A DNA stretch of 64,000 nucleotides from Chelatococcus composti. Its GTDB lineage: Bacteria > Pseudomonadota > Alphaproteobacteria > Rhizobiales > Beijerinckiaceae. Location of the stretch: contig NZ_JACHEH010000002.1 in NCBI RefSeq assembly GCF_014201415.1, forward strand, positions 248,001 through 312,000. The letters run 5' to 3'. The notes under the pieces are model-generated. The model ran no database searches. It was not told where the DNA came from and saw nothing but the letters and a program-made list of their open reading frames with translations. A program made the position numbers and the translations under genes. Positions within the stretch are counted from its first letter, which is position 1. Each line of letters begins with the position of its first letter. This document shows, piece by piece, positions 20,576 to 32,013 of this stretch.

Positions 20576-21463
20576 TCAGTTCCGCCCGGCGAGCTCTGTC
20601 CGTGCCAGTGCCGCGATCCCCTCGCGGTAGGTGGGATAGGCGAGCGTCACGCCCAGCTCCTCGCGCAGGCGGCGGTTCGAGACCCGACGGTTGTCCGCAT
20701 AGAAGCTGCGTGCCATGGGCGGCAGGTCGGCCTCCTCGAAGGGAACCTCCGGCGGCAGCGCAACACCGGCCAGCTCGGCGGCATAGGCCACGACGTCCTG
20801 CGGCGGCGCCGGCTCGTCGTCGCTGACGTTGTAGATCGCCCCGGGCGACGGGCGCGCGAGCGACGCCGCCAGCGCCGCGGCGATGTCTTCCACGTGGATG
20901 CGGTTGAACACCTGGCCGGGCTTGACGATGCGCTGTGCTTCGCCGCGCAGGAGCTTGCCGAGCGGGCTGCGCCCGCCCGGCCCGTAAATGCCCGCGAGCC
21001 GGAAGATCTGGACCGCCTTGCCGGTCTCGCGGCCGAGCGCCAGCCACGCCTCCTCCGCGACGACGCGCTGGCGCGTGCGCCCCTGGGAGGGGTTGAGCGG
21101 CGCGTTCTCGTCCACCCAGGCGCCGCCATGGTCGCCGTAGACGCCGACCGTGGACAGATATGCGATCCACCCGAGTCGCGGCGCCCCGGCGACGGCCTCG
21201 CGCGCCGCCGCGAGGACCACGTCCCCTTGCGGCCCCGGCGGAATGCTGACGATGAGCGCATCGGCCTGCGCGAGGGCCTCGGCGGCCGCCTCCTGCAGCT
21301 TCTCTCCCGTGAAGACGAAGGCCTCGACGCCGCCCGGCGCAGCATTGACGGCAGCCGCATTCTCCGGCGTGCGCACCGTTGCCCACACGCGCTCGAAGCG
21401 GTCGCGATGGCGGGCGACGAAATGGCTGGCGCTATAGCCCAGCCCGAAGACGAACAAGTTCAA
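20576..21463 (-). CDS. atypical SDR-family NAD(P)-dependent epimerase/reductase
   Basis: The 295-residue protein begins [14 protein letters not shown], a Rossmann GxGxxA-type nucleotide site. It has [11 protein letters not shown] near residue 110, [12 protein letters not shown] near 158 and a VSDDEP segment near 210, as in atypical extended SDRs related to YeeZ. The substrate is unknown. No ATG lies at the expected N-terminus. A TTG at 21463 has GGAGG six bases upstream and overlaps the queG stop as TTGA, so translational coupling is likely. It is the last gene of the gst-queG-SDR operon. Confidence 0.8.
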   Translation of the reverse strand: MNLFVFGLGYSASHFVARHRDRFERVWATVRTPENAAAVNAAPGGVEAFVFTGEKLQEAAAEALAQADALIVSIPPGPQGDVVLAAAREAVAGAPRLGWIAYLSTVGVYGDHGGAWVDENAPLNPSQGRTRQRVVAEEAWLALGRETGKAVQIFRLAGIYGPGGRSPLGKLLRGEAQRIVKPGQVFNRIHVEDIAAALAASLARPSPGAIYNVSDDEPAPPQDVVAYAAELAGVALPPEVPFEEADLPPMARSFYADNRRVSNRRLREELGVTLAYPTYREGIAALARTELAGRN

Positions 21464-22608
21464 GCCAGTCCTCCCCCCACACTCTCCTGAAGCGCCTGTT
21501 GCCACTCTTCACGCACGGCCGCGTCCTCCTCCCCGTCAATGCGGCGCGCGGCGAGGGCCGTGAACTCCCCTCTCGGCAGCAGCCGCGACAGGGCCCACAC
21601 CGCCGCGCCCCGCACCAGGGCGGAGGGGTCGTCGAGAAGGGGAAGGGCCGCTTGCGCCAGCGAGGGCAAGCCCGAATTGCCGATGGCCACGAGCACGTTG
21701 CGAATGAAGCGCTCTCGCCCCGTGCGCTTGACGGGCGAGCCGGCGAAAAACTGGCGGAAGGCAGCATCGTCGAGCCGCGCCAGCGCGGCGAGCGACGGCG
21801 CCGTCAGGTCCGGCCGGGCGGCGAGGCGCACCTCCCGCGCCTGCTGCGCAAACTTGTTCCAGGGGCAGACGGCGAGGCAGTCGTCGCAGCCGAAGACCCG
21901 GTTGCCCATCAGCGGCCGCAGGTCGCGCGGGATAGGCCCCTTGTGCTCGATGGTGAGATACGAGATGCAGCGCCGCGCATCGAGCACGTAGGGCTCCGGG
22001 AAGGCTGCCGTCGGGCAGATGTCGAGGCAACGCCGGCATGAGCCGCAACGGTCCCGCTCCGGCGCGTCCGCCGGCAGGTCCGCCGTTGTGAAAATGGCGC
22101 CGAGGAAGAGCCAGCTCCCGAAGGCGCGGGAGACAAGCACCGTATGCTTGCCCTGCCAGCCGAGGCCGGCCGCCGCGGCAAGCGGCTTCTCCATCACCGG
22201 CGCCGTGTCGACGAAGACCTTGACGTCCGCGCCGCCGGCGGAGGCGAGCAGCGACGCCACCTGCTTAAGCTTGCCCTTGATGATGTCGTGGTAGTCGCGG
22301 TTGCGGGCATAGACCGAAATGGTCGCGCGCTCGGGCCGCGCCAGGCTGGCCAGCGGATCCTGCGCCGGGCCGTAGTTCATGCCGAGGAGGAGAATGGAGC
22401 GCACCTGCGGCCACAACCGCACGGGATCAGCCCGCTCGTCGGCCCTGTCGGCCATCCAAGCCATGTCGCCATGGTGGCCCTCCGCCAGCCAGGCGCGGAG
22501 CCTTTCCGGCAGTTGCGGTGCGGCGCCCGGATGCGTGACCCTGAGGACGTCGAAGCCCTCGGCCGCCGCCCGGGCGGCAACCGCACGCCTCAGAGCCTCG
22601 CCCGTCAG
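21460..22608 (-). CDS. queG: epoxyqueuosine reductase
   Basis: The protein reduces epoxyqueuosine to queuosine in tRNA. Two ferredoxin-type clusters are visible, [12 protein letters not shown] and CDDCLAVCP, with the cobalamin/active-site segment [12 protein letters not shown] before them. No ATG, GTG or TTG occurs near the expected start. A CTG at 22608 overlaps the gst stop as CTGA and gives 382 residues, very close to the usual length (about 380), with the normal spacing to GFDVLRV. The nearest conventional start, GTG at 22707, would add 33 residues that match nothing in the family. Confidence 0.9.
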   Translation of the reverse strand: MTGEALRRAVAARAAAEGFDVLRVTHPGAAPQLPERLRAWLAEGHHGDMAWMADRADERADPVRLWPQVRSILLLGMNYGPAQDPLASLARPERATISVYARNRDYHDIIKGKLKQVASLLASAGGADVKVFVDTAPVMEKPLAAAAGLGWQGKHTVLVSRAFGSWLFLGAIFTTADLPADAPERDRCGSCRRCLDICPTAAFPEPYVLDARRCISYLTIEHKGPIPRDLRPLMGNRVFGCDDCLAVCPWNKFAQQAREVRLAARPDLTAPSLAALARLDDAAFRQFFAGSPVKRTGRERFIRNVLVAIGNSGLPSLAQAALPLLDDPSALVRGAAVWALSRLLPRGEFTALAARRIDGEEDAAVREEWQQALQESVGGGLA

Positions 22609-23300
22609 AAATCGAGATCCGCGTAATGGGCGGCCGGCGCCATGCCCGGCACCCTGTCGTTCAGCAGCGTCCGGAAGGACGGCCGCGATTTTATCCGTGC
22701 GTACCACGCCTTCGCCGTTTCGTCCTCGTCCCAAGGCACGTCGCCCAGGTAGTCGGCACAGGACAGGTGCGCTGCCGCCGCAAGGTCGGCGTAGGTGAGC
22801 TGCGCGCCCGCCAGCCAATTCCGCTTGGCGGCCAGGAAACCGATGTATTTCAGATGATAGCGGACATTGTTGCGCGCCGCACGGATGGCGCTCATGTCCG
22901 GCGGGCCGCCACCGGCATCGGCCCCCATGAAGCGCTTGTAGATCTTCTCGGTGACGAGATAGCCCGACACCTCCTCAAAGAACTTCTGGTGGAACCACTC
23001 CATCAGCCGCCGCACCTCGACGCGATCGGCCACCGTCTGCGGCATGAGGCGGCGCATGGCGTCGAGCCCGCCGGCGCGCGCCTCGTCGAGATATTCGGCG
23101 ATGACGGTGGCGCCGGGTACCACGAGCCCGTGCTCGTCCACCAGCACGGGCACGAGGCCGGCCGGGTTGAGCATCAGGAACTCGGTGCGCCGCTCCCACG
23201 GCTTTTCCTCGACCATGGACAGCTCGACGCCGAGCTCGCCGAAGATGAGCCGGACAAAACGGGAGTGCGGGCAGAAGGGATAGTGATGAAGCGTCGCCAT
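22605..23300 (-). CDS. glutathione S-transferase family protein
   Basis: The 231-residue protein has an N-terminal thioredoxin-like domain ([18 protein letters not shown], then NPAGLVPVL and the [11 protein letters not shown] glutathione-binding turn) and an all-helical C-terminal domain. The Cys in CPHS could be the catalytic residue of a Cys-type GST. The physiological substrate cannot be told. It is the first gene of the operon with queG and the SDR. It starts about 210 bases from uppP, which runs the other way. Confidence 0.88.
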   Translation of the reverse strand: MATLHHYPFCPHSRFVRLIFGELGVELSMVEEKPWERRTEFLMLNPAGLVPVLVDEHGLVVPGATVIAEYLDEARAGGLDAMRRLMPQTVADRVEVRRLMEWFHQKFFEEVSGYLVTEKIYKRFMGADAGGGPPDMSAIRAARNNVRYHLKYIGFLAAKRNWLAGAQLTYADLAAAAHLSCADYLGDVPWDEDETAKAWYARIKSRPSFRTLLNDRVPGMAPAAHYADLDF

Positions 23301-23514
23301 GATACGCGCGGACTATGCTGACAGGCGGGCGGCAATAAGGCGGGAGCGGTCACCTGCCGGCATATCCGCGCGCCGCAGACCGGCTGGCACGATGGCCTTT
23401 CCCCGTATAGAACCGCTGCCGGGCCGACACAACTCGATTCGCTTCGCGAGGACAGCCGTCCCCGCGCCTTCCCGGAACTCTTCACAGCTCGCACACAGGC
23501 CGCAGGATCGCCCC

Positions 23515-24318
23515 ATGACTTTCACGGACGCCCTCGAAGCACTCGTGCTCGGCCTCGTCGAAGGCCTGACGGAGTTCCTCCCCGTGTCGTCCACCGGCCA
23601 CCTGCTGCTCCTCGGCCATTTCATCGGCTTCGAGTCGAACGGCAAGACGTTCGAGGTCCTCATCCAGCTCGGTGCCATCCTCGCCATCCTTTCGGTCTAC
23701 TGCGGCAAGCTCCTCACCATCGCCCGCGGCCTGCCAACGGACCCCGGCATGCGTCGCTTTGTCCTCGGCGTCCTCCTTGCCTTCCTGCCGGCCGCGATCG
23801 TGGGCGCGCTCCTGCACGGCTTCATCAAGGAAGTGCTGTTCGACCCGAAGATCGTCTGCATCTCGCTGCTTGTCGGCGGTGTGGTGCTGCTCGCCGTCGA
23901 CGGGCTGAAGCTGCGGGTCGAGTACCGGGACGCCATGCACTACCCGCTGTCGATGTATCTCAAGATCGGCATCTGCCAGTGCCTCGCCATGATTCCCGGC
24001 GTGTCGCGCTCGGGCGCCACCATCGTGAGCGCCATGCTGATGGGCGCCGACAAGCGCTCGGCAGCGGAGTTCTCCTTCTTCCTCGCCATGCCGACCATGG
24101 CCGGGGCCTTTGCCTACGACCTCCTGAAGAACTACAAGAACCTCACCTTCCACGATGGTGCGCTGATCGTCATCGGCTTCGTCTCGGCCTTCCTTGCCGG
24201 GCTCTTCGTGGTGCGCTCCCTGCTCGACTTCGTCTCGCGGCACGGCTTCGCCGTCTTCGGCTGGTGGCGCATCGTCGTCGGCGCGGCCGGCCTCGCCGGA
24301 CTCCTCGTCTACGGCTGA
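23515..24318 (+). CDS. uppP: undecaprenyl-diphosphate phosphatase
   Basis: The 267-residue membrane enzyme recycles the undecaprenyl lipid carrier for cell-wall synthesis. Both signature motifs are present: [13 protein letters not shown] near residues 18-30, with the catalytic Glu, and PGVSRSGAT near 160, with the catalytic Arg. Seven or eight membrane segments fit the family. The ATG at 23515 is used; the frame is open upstream but hydrophilic and unlike the family. Confidence 0.96.
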   Translation: MTFTDALEALVLGLVEGLTEFLPVSSTGHLLLLGHFIGFESNGKTFEVLIQLGAILAILSVYCGKLLTIARGLPTDPGMRRFVLGVLLAFLPAAIVGALLHGFIKEVLFDPKIVCISLLVGGVVLLAVDGLKLRVEYRDAMHYPLSMYLKIGICQCLAMIPGVSRSGATIVSAMLMGADKRSAAEFSFFLAMPTMAGAFAYDLLKNYKNLTFHDGALIVIGFVSAFLAGLFVVRSLLDFVSRHGFAVFGWWRIVVGAAGLAGLLVYG

Positions 24319-24337
24319 GCCGTCGCGCCAGCGCGCC

Positions 24338-25090
24338 TCATATCGTCTTGGCCTCGTAGCGGCACAGGTCGTTGATGATGCAGCGGCCGCAATCGGGCTT
24401 GCGCGCCTTGCAGACGTAGCGCCCGTGCAGGATGAGCCAATGGTGCGCGTGGCGCCTGTAGGGCTCGGGCACGATCTTCTCAAGGCCAAGCTCCACCGCC
24501 AGCGGCGTCTTGCCGGGGGCCAGCGGAATGCGGTTGGCGACCCGGAAGAGATGGGTGTCGACGGCGATGGTCGGCGCGCCGAAGGCGATGTTGAGGACCA
24601 CGTTCGCCGTCTTGCGGCCGACGCCTGGCAGGGACTCGAGCTCCTCGCGCGTGCGTGGCACCTCGCCGCCGAACCGCTCGATGAGCTGCTGCGACAGGGC
24701 GATGACGTTCTTCGCCTTGTTGCGGTAGAGGCCGATGGTCTTGATGGCGTCGCGCAACCGCTCCTCGCCGAAGGCGAGCATCTTCTGCGGCGTGTCCACG
24801 ACGGCGAAGAGCGGACGCGTGGCCTTGTTGACGCCGGCATCCGTCGCCTGGGCCGAGAGCACGACCGCGACAAGCAGCGTGTAGGGATTGACGTATTCGA
24901 GCTCGCCCTTCGGCTCCGGATTGGCCGCGTGGAAGCGCCGGAAGATCTCGGCCACCGTCGCCGCGTCCGGCACGACCGGCCCCTTCCTCGCCCTGCGGGT
25001 CCGCATCGGGGCCGGCTTCGGCGCCTTCGGCTCTTGCGGTTCGGAGGCCGCCACGTCGACGGCGGGAGAAGAAGGGTGCTTCGCGCGCAT
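24338..25090 (-). CDS. nth: endonuclease III
   Basis: The 250-residue base-excision repair enzyme removes oxidised pyrimidines. It shows the helix-hairpin-helix LPGVGRKTANVV with the catalytic Lys, the catalytic Asp in VDTHLFRV, and a C-x6-C-x2-C-x5-C iron-sulfur loop at the C-terminus. The first 45 or so residues are a Lys/Pro/Ala-rich extension not seen in E. coli. The ATG at 25090 lies only 22 bases from the DUF2244 start on the other strand, so their promoters overlap the two coding starts. Confidence 0.95.
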   Translation of the reverse strand: MRAKHPSSPAVDVAASEPQEPKAPKPAPMRTRRARKGPVVPDAATVAEIFRRFHAANPEPKGELEYVNPYTLLVAVVLSAQATDAGVNKATRPLFAVVDTPQKMLAFGEERLRDAIKTIGLYRNKAKNVIALSQQLIERFGGEVPRTREELESLPGVGRKTANVVLNIAFGAPTIAVDTHLFRVANRIPLAPGKTPLAVELGLEKIVPEPYRRHAHHWLILHGRYVCKARKPDCGRCIINDLCRYEAKTI

Positions 25091-25112
25091 GCCGGACCTA
25101 TAATGGACGGCC

Positions 25113-25631
25113 ATGACGAGCGACAAGCACTCTCTCCCGCCAGAACCGGCCCCGCCCGATCCTGCGACCGAACCGCTGTTCTGCGCGCTCATCACACCGC
25201 ACCGCTCGCTGGGGCAGAATGCCTTCCGGCTGGTGATGACGCTCATGTGCGTCGCAACCCTCGTCTCCAGCCTGCCCTTCATGCTCGCCGGGGCCTGGCC
25301 GGTGGCGGGCTTCTTCGGGCTTGACCTTCTCGCCCTCTATCTCGCCTTCCGCATCAACTTCAGCCGCGCCCGCAGCTTCGAGGAAGTGTTCCTCACGCGG
25401 ATCGAGCTGCTCCTGCGCAAGGTCAGCCACCGCGGCGACCGGCGCGAGTGGCGCTTCAACCCGGCCTGGACGCGGCTCGAGCGCGTCACCGACGAGGACT
25501 TTGGCCTCGTCGCGCTCGCGCTCGTCTCCCGCGGCGAGCGGGTGCCGGTGGCCGGGGCGCTCTCCGCCGCCGAGCGCGCCGACTTTGCCGACGCTTTCGG
25601 AGCCGCCCTCCTCGTCGCCAAGAAGGGCTGA
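25113..25631 (+). CDS. DUF2244 integral membrane protein
   Basis: The 172-residue protein has a hydrophilic N-terminus, two closely spaced membrane helices at about residues 38-85, and a soluble C-terminal half with WRFNPAWTRLE, typical of DUF2244. The function is unknown. The position divergent from nth is common in Alphaproteobacteria. Confidence 0.88.
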   Translation: MTSDKHSLPPEPAPPDPATEPLFCALITPHRSLGQNAFRLVMTLMCVATLVSSLPFMLAGAWPVAGFFGLDLLALYLAFRINFSRARSFEEVFLTRIELLLRKVSHRGDRREWRFNPAWTRLERVTDEDFGLVALALVSRGERVPVAGALSAAERADFADAFGAALLVAKKG

Positions 25632-25723
25632 CGCGAGGCGCCGGGCTGCGGGCGACGCCGCGCAGCTTTCGGGTGGCAGGGACCGGATCAGCGCCTATGC
25701 TCGCGTCGGAGGATCCCCGCACC

Positions 25724-26629
25724 ATGCTCGACACCACGACCGAGACCCTGCCCGCCTTCGACGAGCTGCCCGCGGCCGACGGCGCCGCGGCGAGTGCGGG
25801 CGACTACGAGCGCGTGCGCCGCATCATTGCCTTCATCTCCGAGCGCTGGCGCAGCCAGCCGTCGCTTGACGACATCGCCACCCACGTCGGGCTGACGACG
25901 ACGCAGGTACACCATCTCTTCCGGCGCTGGTGCGGCCTTTCGCCCAAGGCCTTCCTGCAGGCGATCACCCTGGACCGGGCGCGCGCCCTGCTCAGGGCCT
26001 CCGCCAGCGTGCTCGAGACGGCCTACGAGGTCGGCCTGTCCGGCCCCGGCCGCCTGCACGACCTCTTCGTCACGCATGAGGCGATGACACCTGGCGCCTA
26101 CAAGGCCGGCGGCGCCGGGCTCGTCATGTCCTACGGCTTCCATCCCTCGCCCTTCGGCGAGGCCATCCTCGTCGCCACGGACCGCGGCCTCGCCGGCCTC
26201 GGCTTCGTCGACGGCGGCGACCGCGCGGCGGCCCTCGCCGACATGCGCCGGCGCTGGCCGCGGGCGCACTATGTGGAGGACACGGCCGTGACGGCGCCGC
26301 TCGCCCGCCGCATCTTCGACCCGGCAATGTGGCGGCCGGACCAGCCGCTGAAGGTTGTGCTCATCGGTACGGATTTCGAGATCCGCGTGTGGAGCACCCT
26401 GCTCAAGGTGCCGATGGGATGCGCCACCACCTATGCGCAGGTTGCGGAGCACATAGGCAAGCGGGGCGCGGCCCGGGCCGTCGGCGCCGCCGTCGGCAGG
26501 AACCCGATTTCCTTCGTCGTGCCTTGCCACCGCGTGCTCGGCAGCTCTGGTGCCCTCACGGGCTATCACTGGGGACTCACGCGCAAGCAGGCCATCCTCG
26601 GCTGGGAGGCCGGCCGGACCAGCCGCTGA
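25724..26629 (+). CDS. AraC-type HTH / methylated-DNA-[protein]-cysteine methyltransferase (Ada-like)
   Basis: The 301-residue protein joins an AraC-type helix-turn-helix (about residues 25-115) to an O6-alkylguanine methyltransferase with acceptor Cys268 in PCHRVLG and the RNPISFVV segment. Compared with E. coli Ada it lacks the N-terminal zinc-Cys4 phosphotriester domain, so it cannot be switched on by methyl transfer there. Family knowledge predicts DNA repair; a regulatory role is an inference. The ATG at 25724 is chosen for the GGAGG upstream; an ATG at 25697 would add nine residues. Confidence 0.9.
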   Translation: MLDTTTETLPAFDELPAADGAAASAGDYERVRRIIAFISERWRSQPSLDDIATHVGLTTTQVHHLFRRWCGLSPKAFLQAITLDRARALLRASASVLETAYEVGLSGPGRLHDLFVTHEAMTPGAYKAGGAGLVMSYGFHPSPFGEAILVATDRGLAGLGFVDGGDRAAALADMRRRWPRAHYVEDTAVTAPLARRIFDPAMWRPDQPLKVVLIGTDFEIRVWSTLLKVPMGCATTYAQVAEHIGKRGAARAVGAAVGRNPISFVVPCHRVLGSSGALTGYHWGLTRKQAILGWEAGRTSR

Positions 26630-26746
26630 CGCCACCATCCATTCCGGCAGCGCAGTGCGCCCATTACGACCGCGAGCCTTGCGAAGCGCTGCCGCCACAT
26701 CCATCTCATGGCTGGAGACAACGCCGCCGGCGCGTGAGACAGTTGC

Positions 26747-26778
26747 CTTGCTTGCCGCTGGGCCTGTCCTTATATACG
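26747..26778 (+). promoter_or_regulatory. sigma-32 (RpoH) heat-shock promoter of dnaK
   Basis: CTTG (26747-26750), 18 bases, then CTTATATACG (26769-26778). This matches the alphaproteobacterial RpoH pattern CTTG ... CYTATNTNNG at every defined position. It lies about 140 bases upstream of the dnaK ATG. No CIRCE element is visible. Confidence 0.75.
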
Positions 26779-26919
26779 CGCCCGACGTGCGGATTGTCGG
26801 TCAGGAGCTCAACGCGACAGCCAACCGCGATGCGCCCGAGTTTGGTCAGAGTCAAGCCATGGGCCGGATCGCTTCGGGATCCGGCACGGCGGTCTGCTTG
26901 AAAGTGAGGGATCACATCC

Positions 26920-28830
<1,911 letters not shown>

Positions 28831-28842
28831 CGAGACATGTCC

Positions 28843-28874
28843 GGCGGGACCCGGCGCTTGCGCCGGGTCCCGCC
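28843..28874 (+). terminator. strong hairpin between dnaK and dnaJ
   Basis: GGCGGGACCCGGCGC and its exact complement are separated by two bases, giving a 15-bp perfect arm starting 13 bases after the dnaK stop. There is no T run after it, so it is more likely a partial terminator or an mRNA-stabilising 3' end than a full stop. It may set the dnaK:dnaJ ratio. Confidence 0.6.
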
Positions 28875-28973
28875 ACCATTACATGTTGAGTTCAGCTCCC
28901 GCGCACCGGAATCTTGCCCGCGCGGGAATGGCCCAAGAGATCGGCCCGGTTCGATCTTCGAGGACGAGGTCGC

Positions 28974-30140
28974 ATGGCCAAGGCGGACTATTACGAAATC
29001 CTCGGCGTTGAGCGTGGCGCTTCCGACAGCGAGCTCAAGAGCGCCTTTCGCAAGCTCGCCATGCGCTATCATCCCGACCGCAACCCCGGCGACAAGACCG
29101 CCGAGGCGCGGTTCAAGGAGATCAACGAGGCCTACGAGACGCTGAAGGATCCGCAGAAGCGCGCGGCCTACGACCGCTACGGCCACGCCGCCTTCGAGCC
29201 CGGCGGTGGCATGAATGGCGCGCACGGCTTCGGCGCCGACTTCGCGTCCTCGATGGCCGACATCTTCGACGACCTGTTCGGCGACTTCATGGGCCGCGCC
29301 GGCCGCGGCCGTGGCGCCACCGGCGGCGGGCGCGAGCGGGGCGCCGACATGCGCTACAACCTCGAGATCACCCTCGAGGATGCCTACAAGGGCAAGACCG
29401 CGACCATCACGCTCCCGACCTCCATCGTCTGCGACGCCTGCGACGGCTCCGGCGCCAGGCCGGGCTCGCGCCCGCGCCAGTGCCCCACCTGCGCCGGCTA
29501 CGGGCGCGTGCGTGCCTCGCAGGGCTTCTTCGCCATCGAGCGGACCTGCCCGGCCTGCCACGGCCGCGGCGAAGTCATCGACGACCCGTGCCCGGCCTGC
29601 TCGGGCTCCGGGCGCGTCACGCGCGAGCGCACGCTGTCCGTCAACATCCCGCCGGGGGTGGAGGACGGCACGCGCATCCGCCTGGCGGGCGAGGGCGAGG
29701 CCGGCCTGCGCGGCGGCCCCAGCGGCGACCTCTACATCTTCCTGTCGATCAAGCCCCACCCCATCTACCAGCGCGACGGGGCGGACCTGTTTTGCCGCGT
29801 GCCCATCTCGATGGTCACGGCCGCACTCGGCGGCGAGTTCGACGTGCCGACAGTCGACGGTGGCGAGGCGCGGGTGAAGGTGCCCGAGGGCACCCAGACC
29901 GGTAAGCAGTTCCGCCTCAAGGGCAAGGGCATGCCGGTGCTGCGCTCGCGCGAGTACGGTGATCTCTACATCCAGGTGGTGGTCGAGACGCCGCAGAAGC
30001 TCACCAAGCGCCAGCGCGAGCTTCTCATGGAGTTCGAGGAGGAATGCTCGCGCGAGACTCACCCGGAGAGCACGGGCTTCTTCTCGCGCGTCAAGGATTT
30101 CTTCGAAGGCTTCGGTGGCGGCGTCAGCGGCAATGCCTGA
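28974..30140 (+). CDS. dnaJ: chaperone protein DnaJ
   Basis: The 388-residue co-chaperone has the J domain with HPD (YHPDRNPGD near residue 33), a Gly/Phe region, and four zinc-binding repeats [24 protein letters not shown] and CPACSGSG near residues 152-210. The C-terminal substrate domains follow. GAGGACGAGG lies upstream of ATG 28974. It probably shares the dnaK promoter. Confidence 0.98.
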   Translation: MAKADYYEILGVERGASDSELKSAFRKLAMRYHPDRNPGDKTAEARFKEINEAYETLKDPQKRAAYDRYGHAAFEPGGGMNGAHGFGADFASSMADIFDDLFGDFMGRAGRGRGATGGGRERGADMRYNLEITLEDAYKGKTATITLPTSIVCDACDGSGARPGSRPRQCPTCAGYGRVRASQGFFAIERTCPACHGRGEVIDDPCPACSGSGRVTRERTLSVNIPPGVEDGTRIRLAGEGEAGLRGGPSGDLYIFLSIKPHPIYQRDGADLFCRVPISMVTAALGGEFDVPTVDGGEARVKVPEGTQTGKQFRLKGKGMPVLRSREYGDLYIQVVVETPQKLTKRQRELLMEFEEECSRETHPESTGFFSRVKDFFEGFGGGVSGNA

Positions 30141-30215
30141 TCACTGGGCACTTGACCATGCCAGCGGGCTGTTCCAGCTATTGTGCGTTCTATAAAGACC
30201 GGAAAGTGCTGATCC

Positions 30216-30815
30216 GTGGTTGAGCTGCGCCGTCGCGAGGACAAGCCCCCGCTTGAAGACGAGGCCCGCTTCCTGAAATCGTGGGTCGAGCGCCCGTTCG
30301 TCACCGGTGCCGTCAGCCCCTCTGGACGACTGCTCGCCCGCACGATGGCAAGCTACGTCGACCCTGCTTTCGACGGCCCCGTCATCGAGCTCGGCCCGGG
30401 GACGGGGCCTGTTACCGACGCACTCATCCGACGCGGCGTGGCGCCCGAGCGCCTCGTCCTCGTCGAGTTCAACCCCGATTTCTGCAAGCTCCTGCGGCGC
30501 CGCTTTCCGGCGGCCACCATCGTGGAGGGCGACGCCTACCGGCTGGCGGACACCCTCGGCGACATCGCCTCGCAGCCCGCCGCTGCGGTTGTCTCGAGCC
30601 TGCCGCTCTTCACCAAGCCGCTGCACGTGCGCGTGGCACTGCTGAACGACGCCTTCAGCCTCATGCATCCCTCGGCGCCGTTCGTCCAGTTCACCTATGC
30701 GGTCGTGCCGCCCATCCCCAAGGACGCGACCCATTATACGGCGACCGCCTCCAACCGCGTGTGGTGGAACCTGCCGCCGGCCCGCGTCTGGGTCTACCGC
30801 GCGCGCCAGGCATAG
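30216..30815 (+). CDS. pmtA: phosphatidylethanolamine N-methyltransferase (PmtA type)
   Basis: The 199-residue protein matches rhizobial PmtA, which methylates phosphatidylethanolamine three times to make phosphatidylcholine. The SAM site is [15 protein letters not shown] near residue 57, with LVEFNPDF as the second motif. A late VSSLPLF segment corresponds to the catalytic loop. It starts with GTG 75 bases after dnaJ and is followed by pyrF, an order known from rhizobia. Confidence 0.87.
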   Translation: MVELRRREDKPPLEDEARFLKSWVERPFVTGAVSPSGRLLARTMASYVDPAFDGPVIELGPGTGPVTDALIRRGVAPERLVLVEFNPDFCKLLRRRFPAATIVEGDAYRLADTLGDIASQPAAAVVSSLPLFTKPLHVRVALLNDAFSLMHPSAPFVQFTYAVVPPIPKDATHYTATASNRVWWNLPPARVWVYRARQA

Positions 30816-30982
30816 CGCGTGTCTGCCGCTGCCCGTCCCGCCCGGGTGCGCCGCCCTGCGCGCCGAGCGCGAGGATTCTCCCGGACGCGCCGCCCCCGTC
30901 TTCCCGACAATCTCCTTCGACAGCGGAGCGCGGGAAGTGCTACACGGCCCAACCCCTTCGACCAGCCGTAAAGGATACGTCC

Positions 30983-31690
30983 ATGCAGACGAACGCCCGC
31001 GATCGCCTGATCACCGCGCTCGACGTGCCGAGCGCCGACGAGGCCCTGGCGCTGGTCGAACGGCTGGGCGATGCCGTCAGCTTCTACAAGATCGGCATGG
31101 AGCTGGTGTACGGCGGCGGCGGCCTCGCCGTCGCGGAGCGGCTGGTGACGGCCGGTAAGAAGGTCTTCCTCGACCTCAAGCTGCATGACATTCCCAACAC
31201 CGTCGAGCGCGCGACGGCGCAGGTAGCGCAGCTCGGCGTCCACCTGCTCACCGTCCACGGCTACCCCCAGACGATGCGCGCCGCCCATGCCGGCAGGGCC
31301 GGCTCGGGGCTGAAGCTTCTCGCCGTCACCGTGATGACCTCCTACGACGATGCGGACCTCGCCGCCGCCGGCTATGCCGAAGGCGTCGCAGAGACCGTGC
31401 GCCGCCGTGCCGGCCAGGCCAGGGACATCGGCATCGACGGCCTTATCCTCTCACCGCACGAGGCGGCCGCCATGCGCGCCGCGCTCGGCCCCTCGATGCT
31501 ACTCGTCACGCCCGGCGTCCGCCCGGCCGGCAGCGCCGTGGGCGACCAGAAGCGCGTGATGACGCCGGGCGAGGCGATCCGCGCCGGGGCAGATCATCTC
31601 GTCGTCGGCCGCCCCGTCACCGCCGCGAGCGACCCGCGTGCCGCAGCCGAGGCGATTGTGGCCGAGATCTCCGCAAACCTGACCGCATGA
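30983..31690 (+). CDS. pyrF: orotidine 5'-phosphate decarboxylase
   Basis: The 235-residue enzyme makes UMP in pyrimidine synthesis. It begins [13 protein letters not shown] and carries the catalytic [11 protein letters not shown] motif (DxKxxD) near residue 64, then VTPGVRPAG and [11 protein letters not shown] at the phosphate site. AAGGAT lies before ATG 30983. The next gene begins 11 bases after the stop. Confidence 0.96.
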   Translation: MQTNARDRLITALDVPSADEALALVERLGDAVSFYKIGMELVYGGGGLAVAERLVTAGKKVFLDLKLHDIPNTVERATAQVAQLGVHLLTVHGYPQTMRAAHAGRAGSGLKLLAVTVMTSYDDADLAAAGYAEGVAETVRRRAGQARDIGIDGLILSPHEAAAMRAALGPSMLLVTPGVRPAGSAVGDQKRVMTPGEAIRAGADHLVVGRPVTAASDPRAAAEAIVAEISANLTA

Positions 31691-31701
31691 GGGAGGAAGG
31701 A

Positions 31702-32013
31702 ATGGCAAAAGCCTACTGGATCGTCCGCGTCGACGTCGAGAACCCGGAAGCCTACAAGGCCTATGTCGCCGCCAATGGCGAGGCCTTCCGCAAGTACGGG
31801 GCACGCTTCCTCGTGCGCGGCGGCCCCTTCGAGACGGTGGAGGGCAGCGCCCGCGAGCGCAACGTCGTCATCGAGTTCCCGGACAAGGAGGCCGCGCTCG
31901 CCTGCTGGCACTCGCCCGAGTACCAGGCCGCCAAGGCCAAGCGCGACGGACACGCTGTCGCCGACGTCATCATCATCGAGGGCTATGAGGGACCGCAGCC
32001 GTCCGACGGATGA
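31702..32013 (+). CDS. DUF1330 family protein
   Basis: The 103-residue protein has the small ferredoxin-like DUF1330 fold: AYWIVRVDVENPEAYKAY at the start, ARFLVRGG in the middle, and VVIEFPD and YQAAKAKR near the end. The function is unknown. It has a strong ribosome site (GGGAGGAAGGA) and lies directly after pyrF, so it is probably co-transcribed. Confidence 0.88.
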   Translation: MAKAYWIVRVDVENPEAYKAYVAANGEAFRKYGARFLVRGGPFETVEGSARERNVVIEFPDKEAALACWHSPEYQAAKAKRDGHAVADVIIIEGYEGPQPSDG

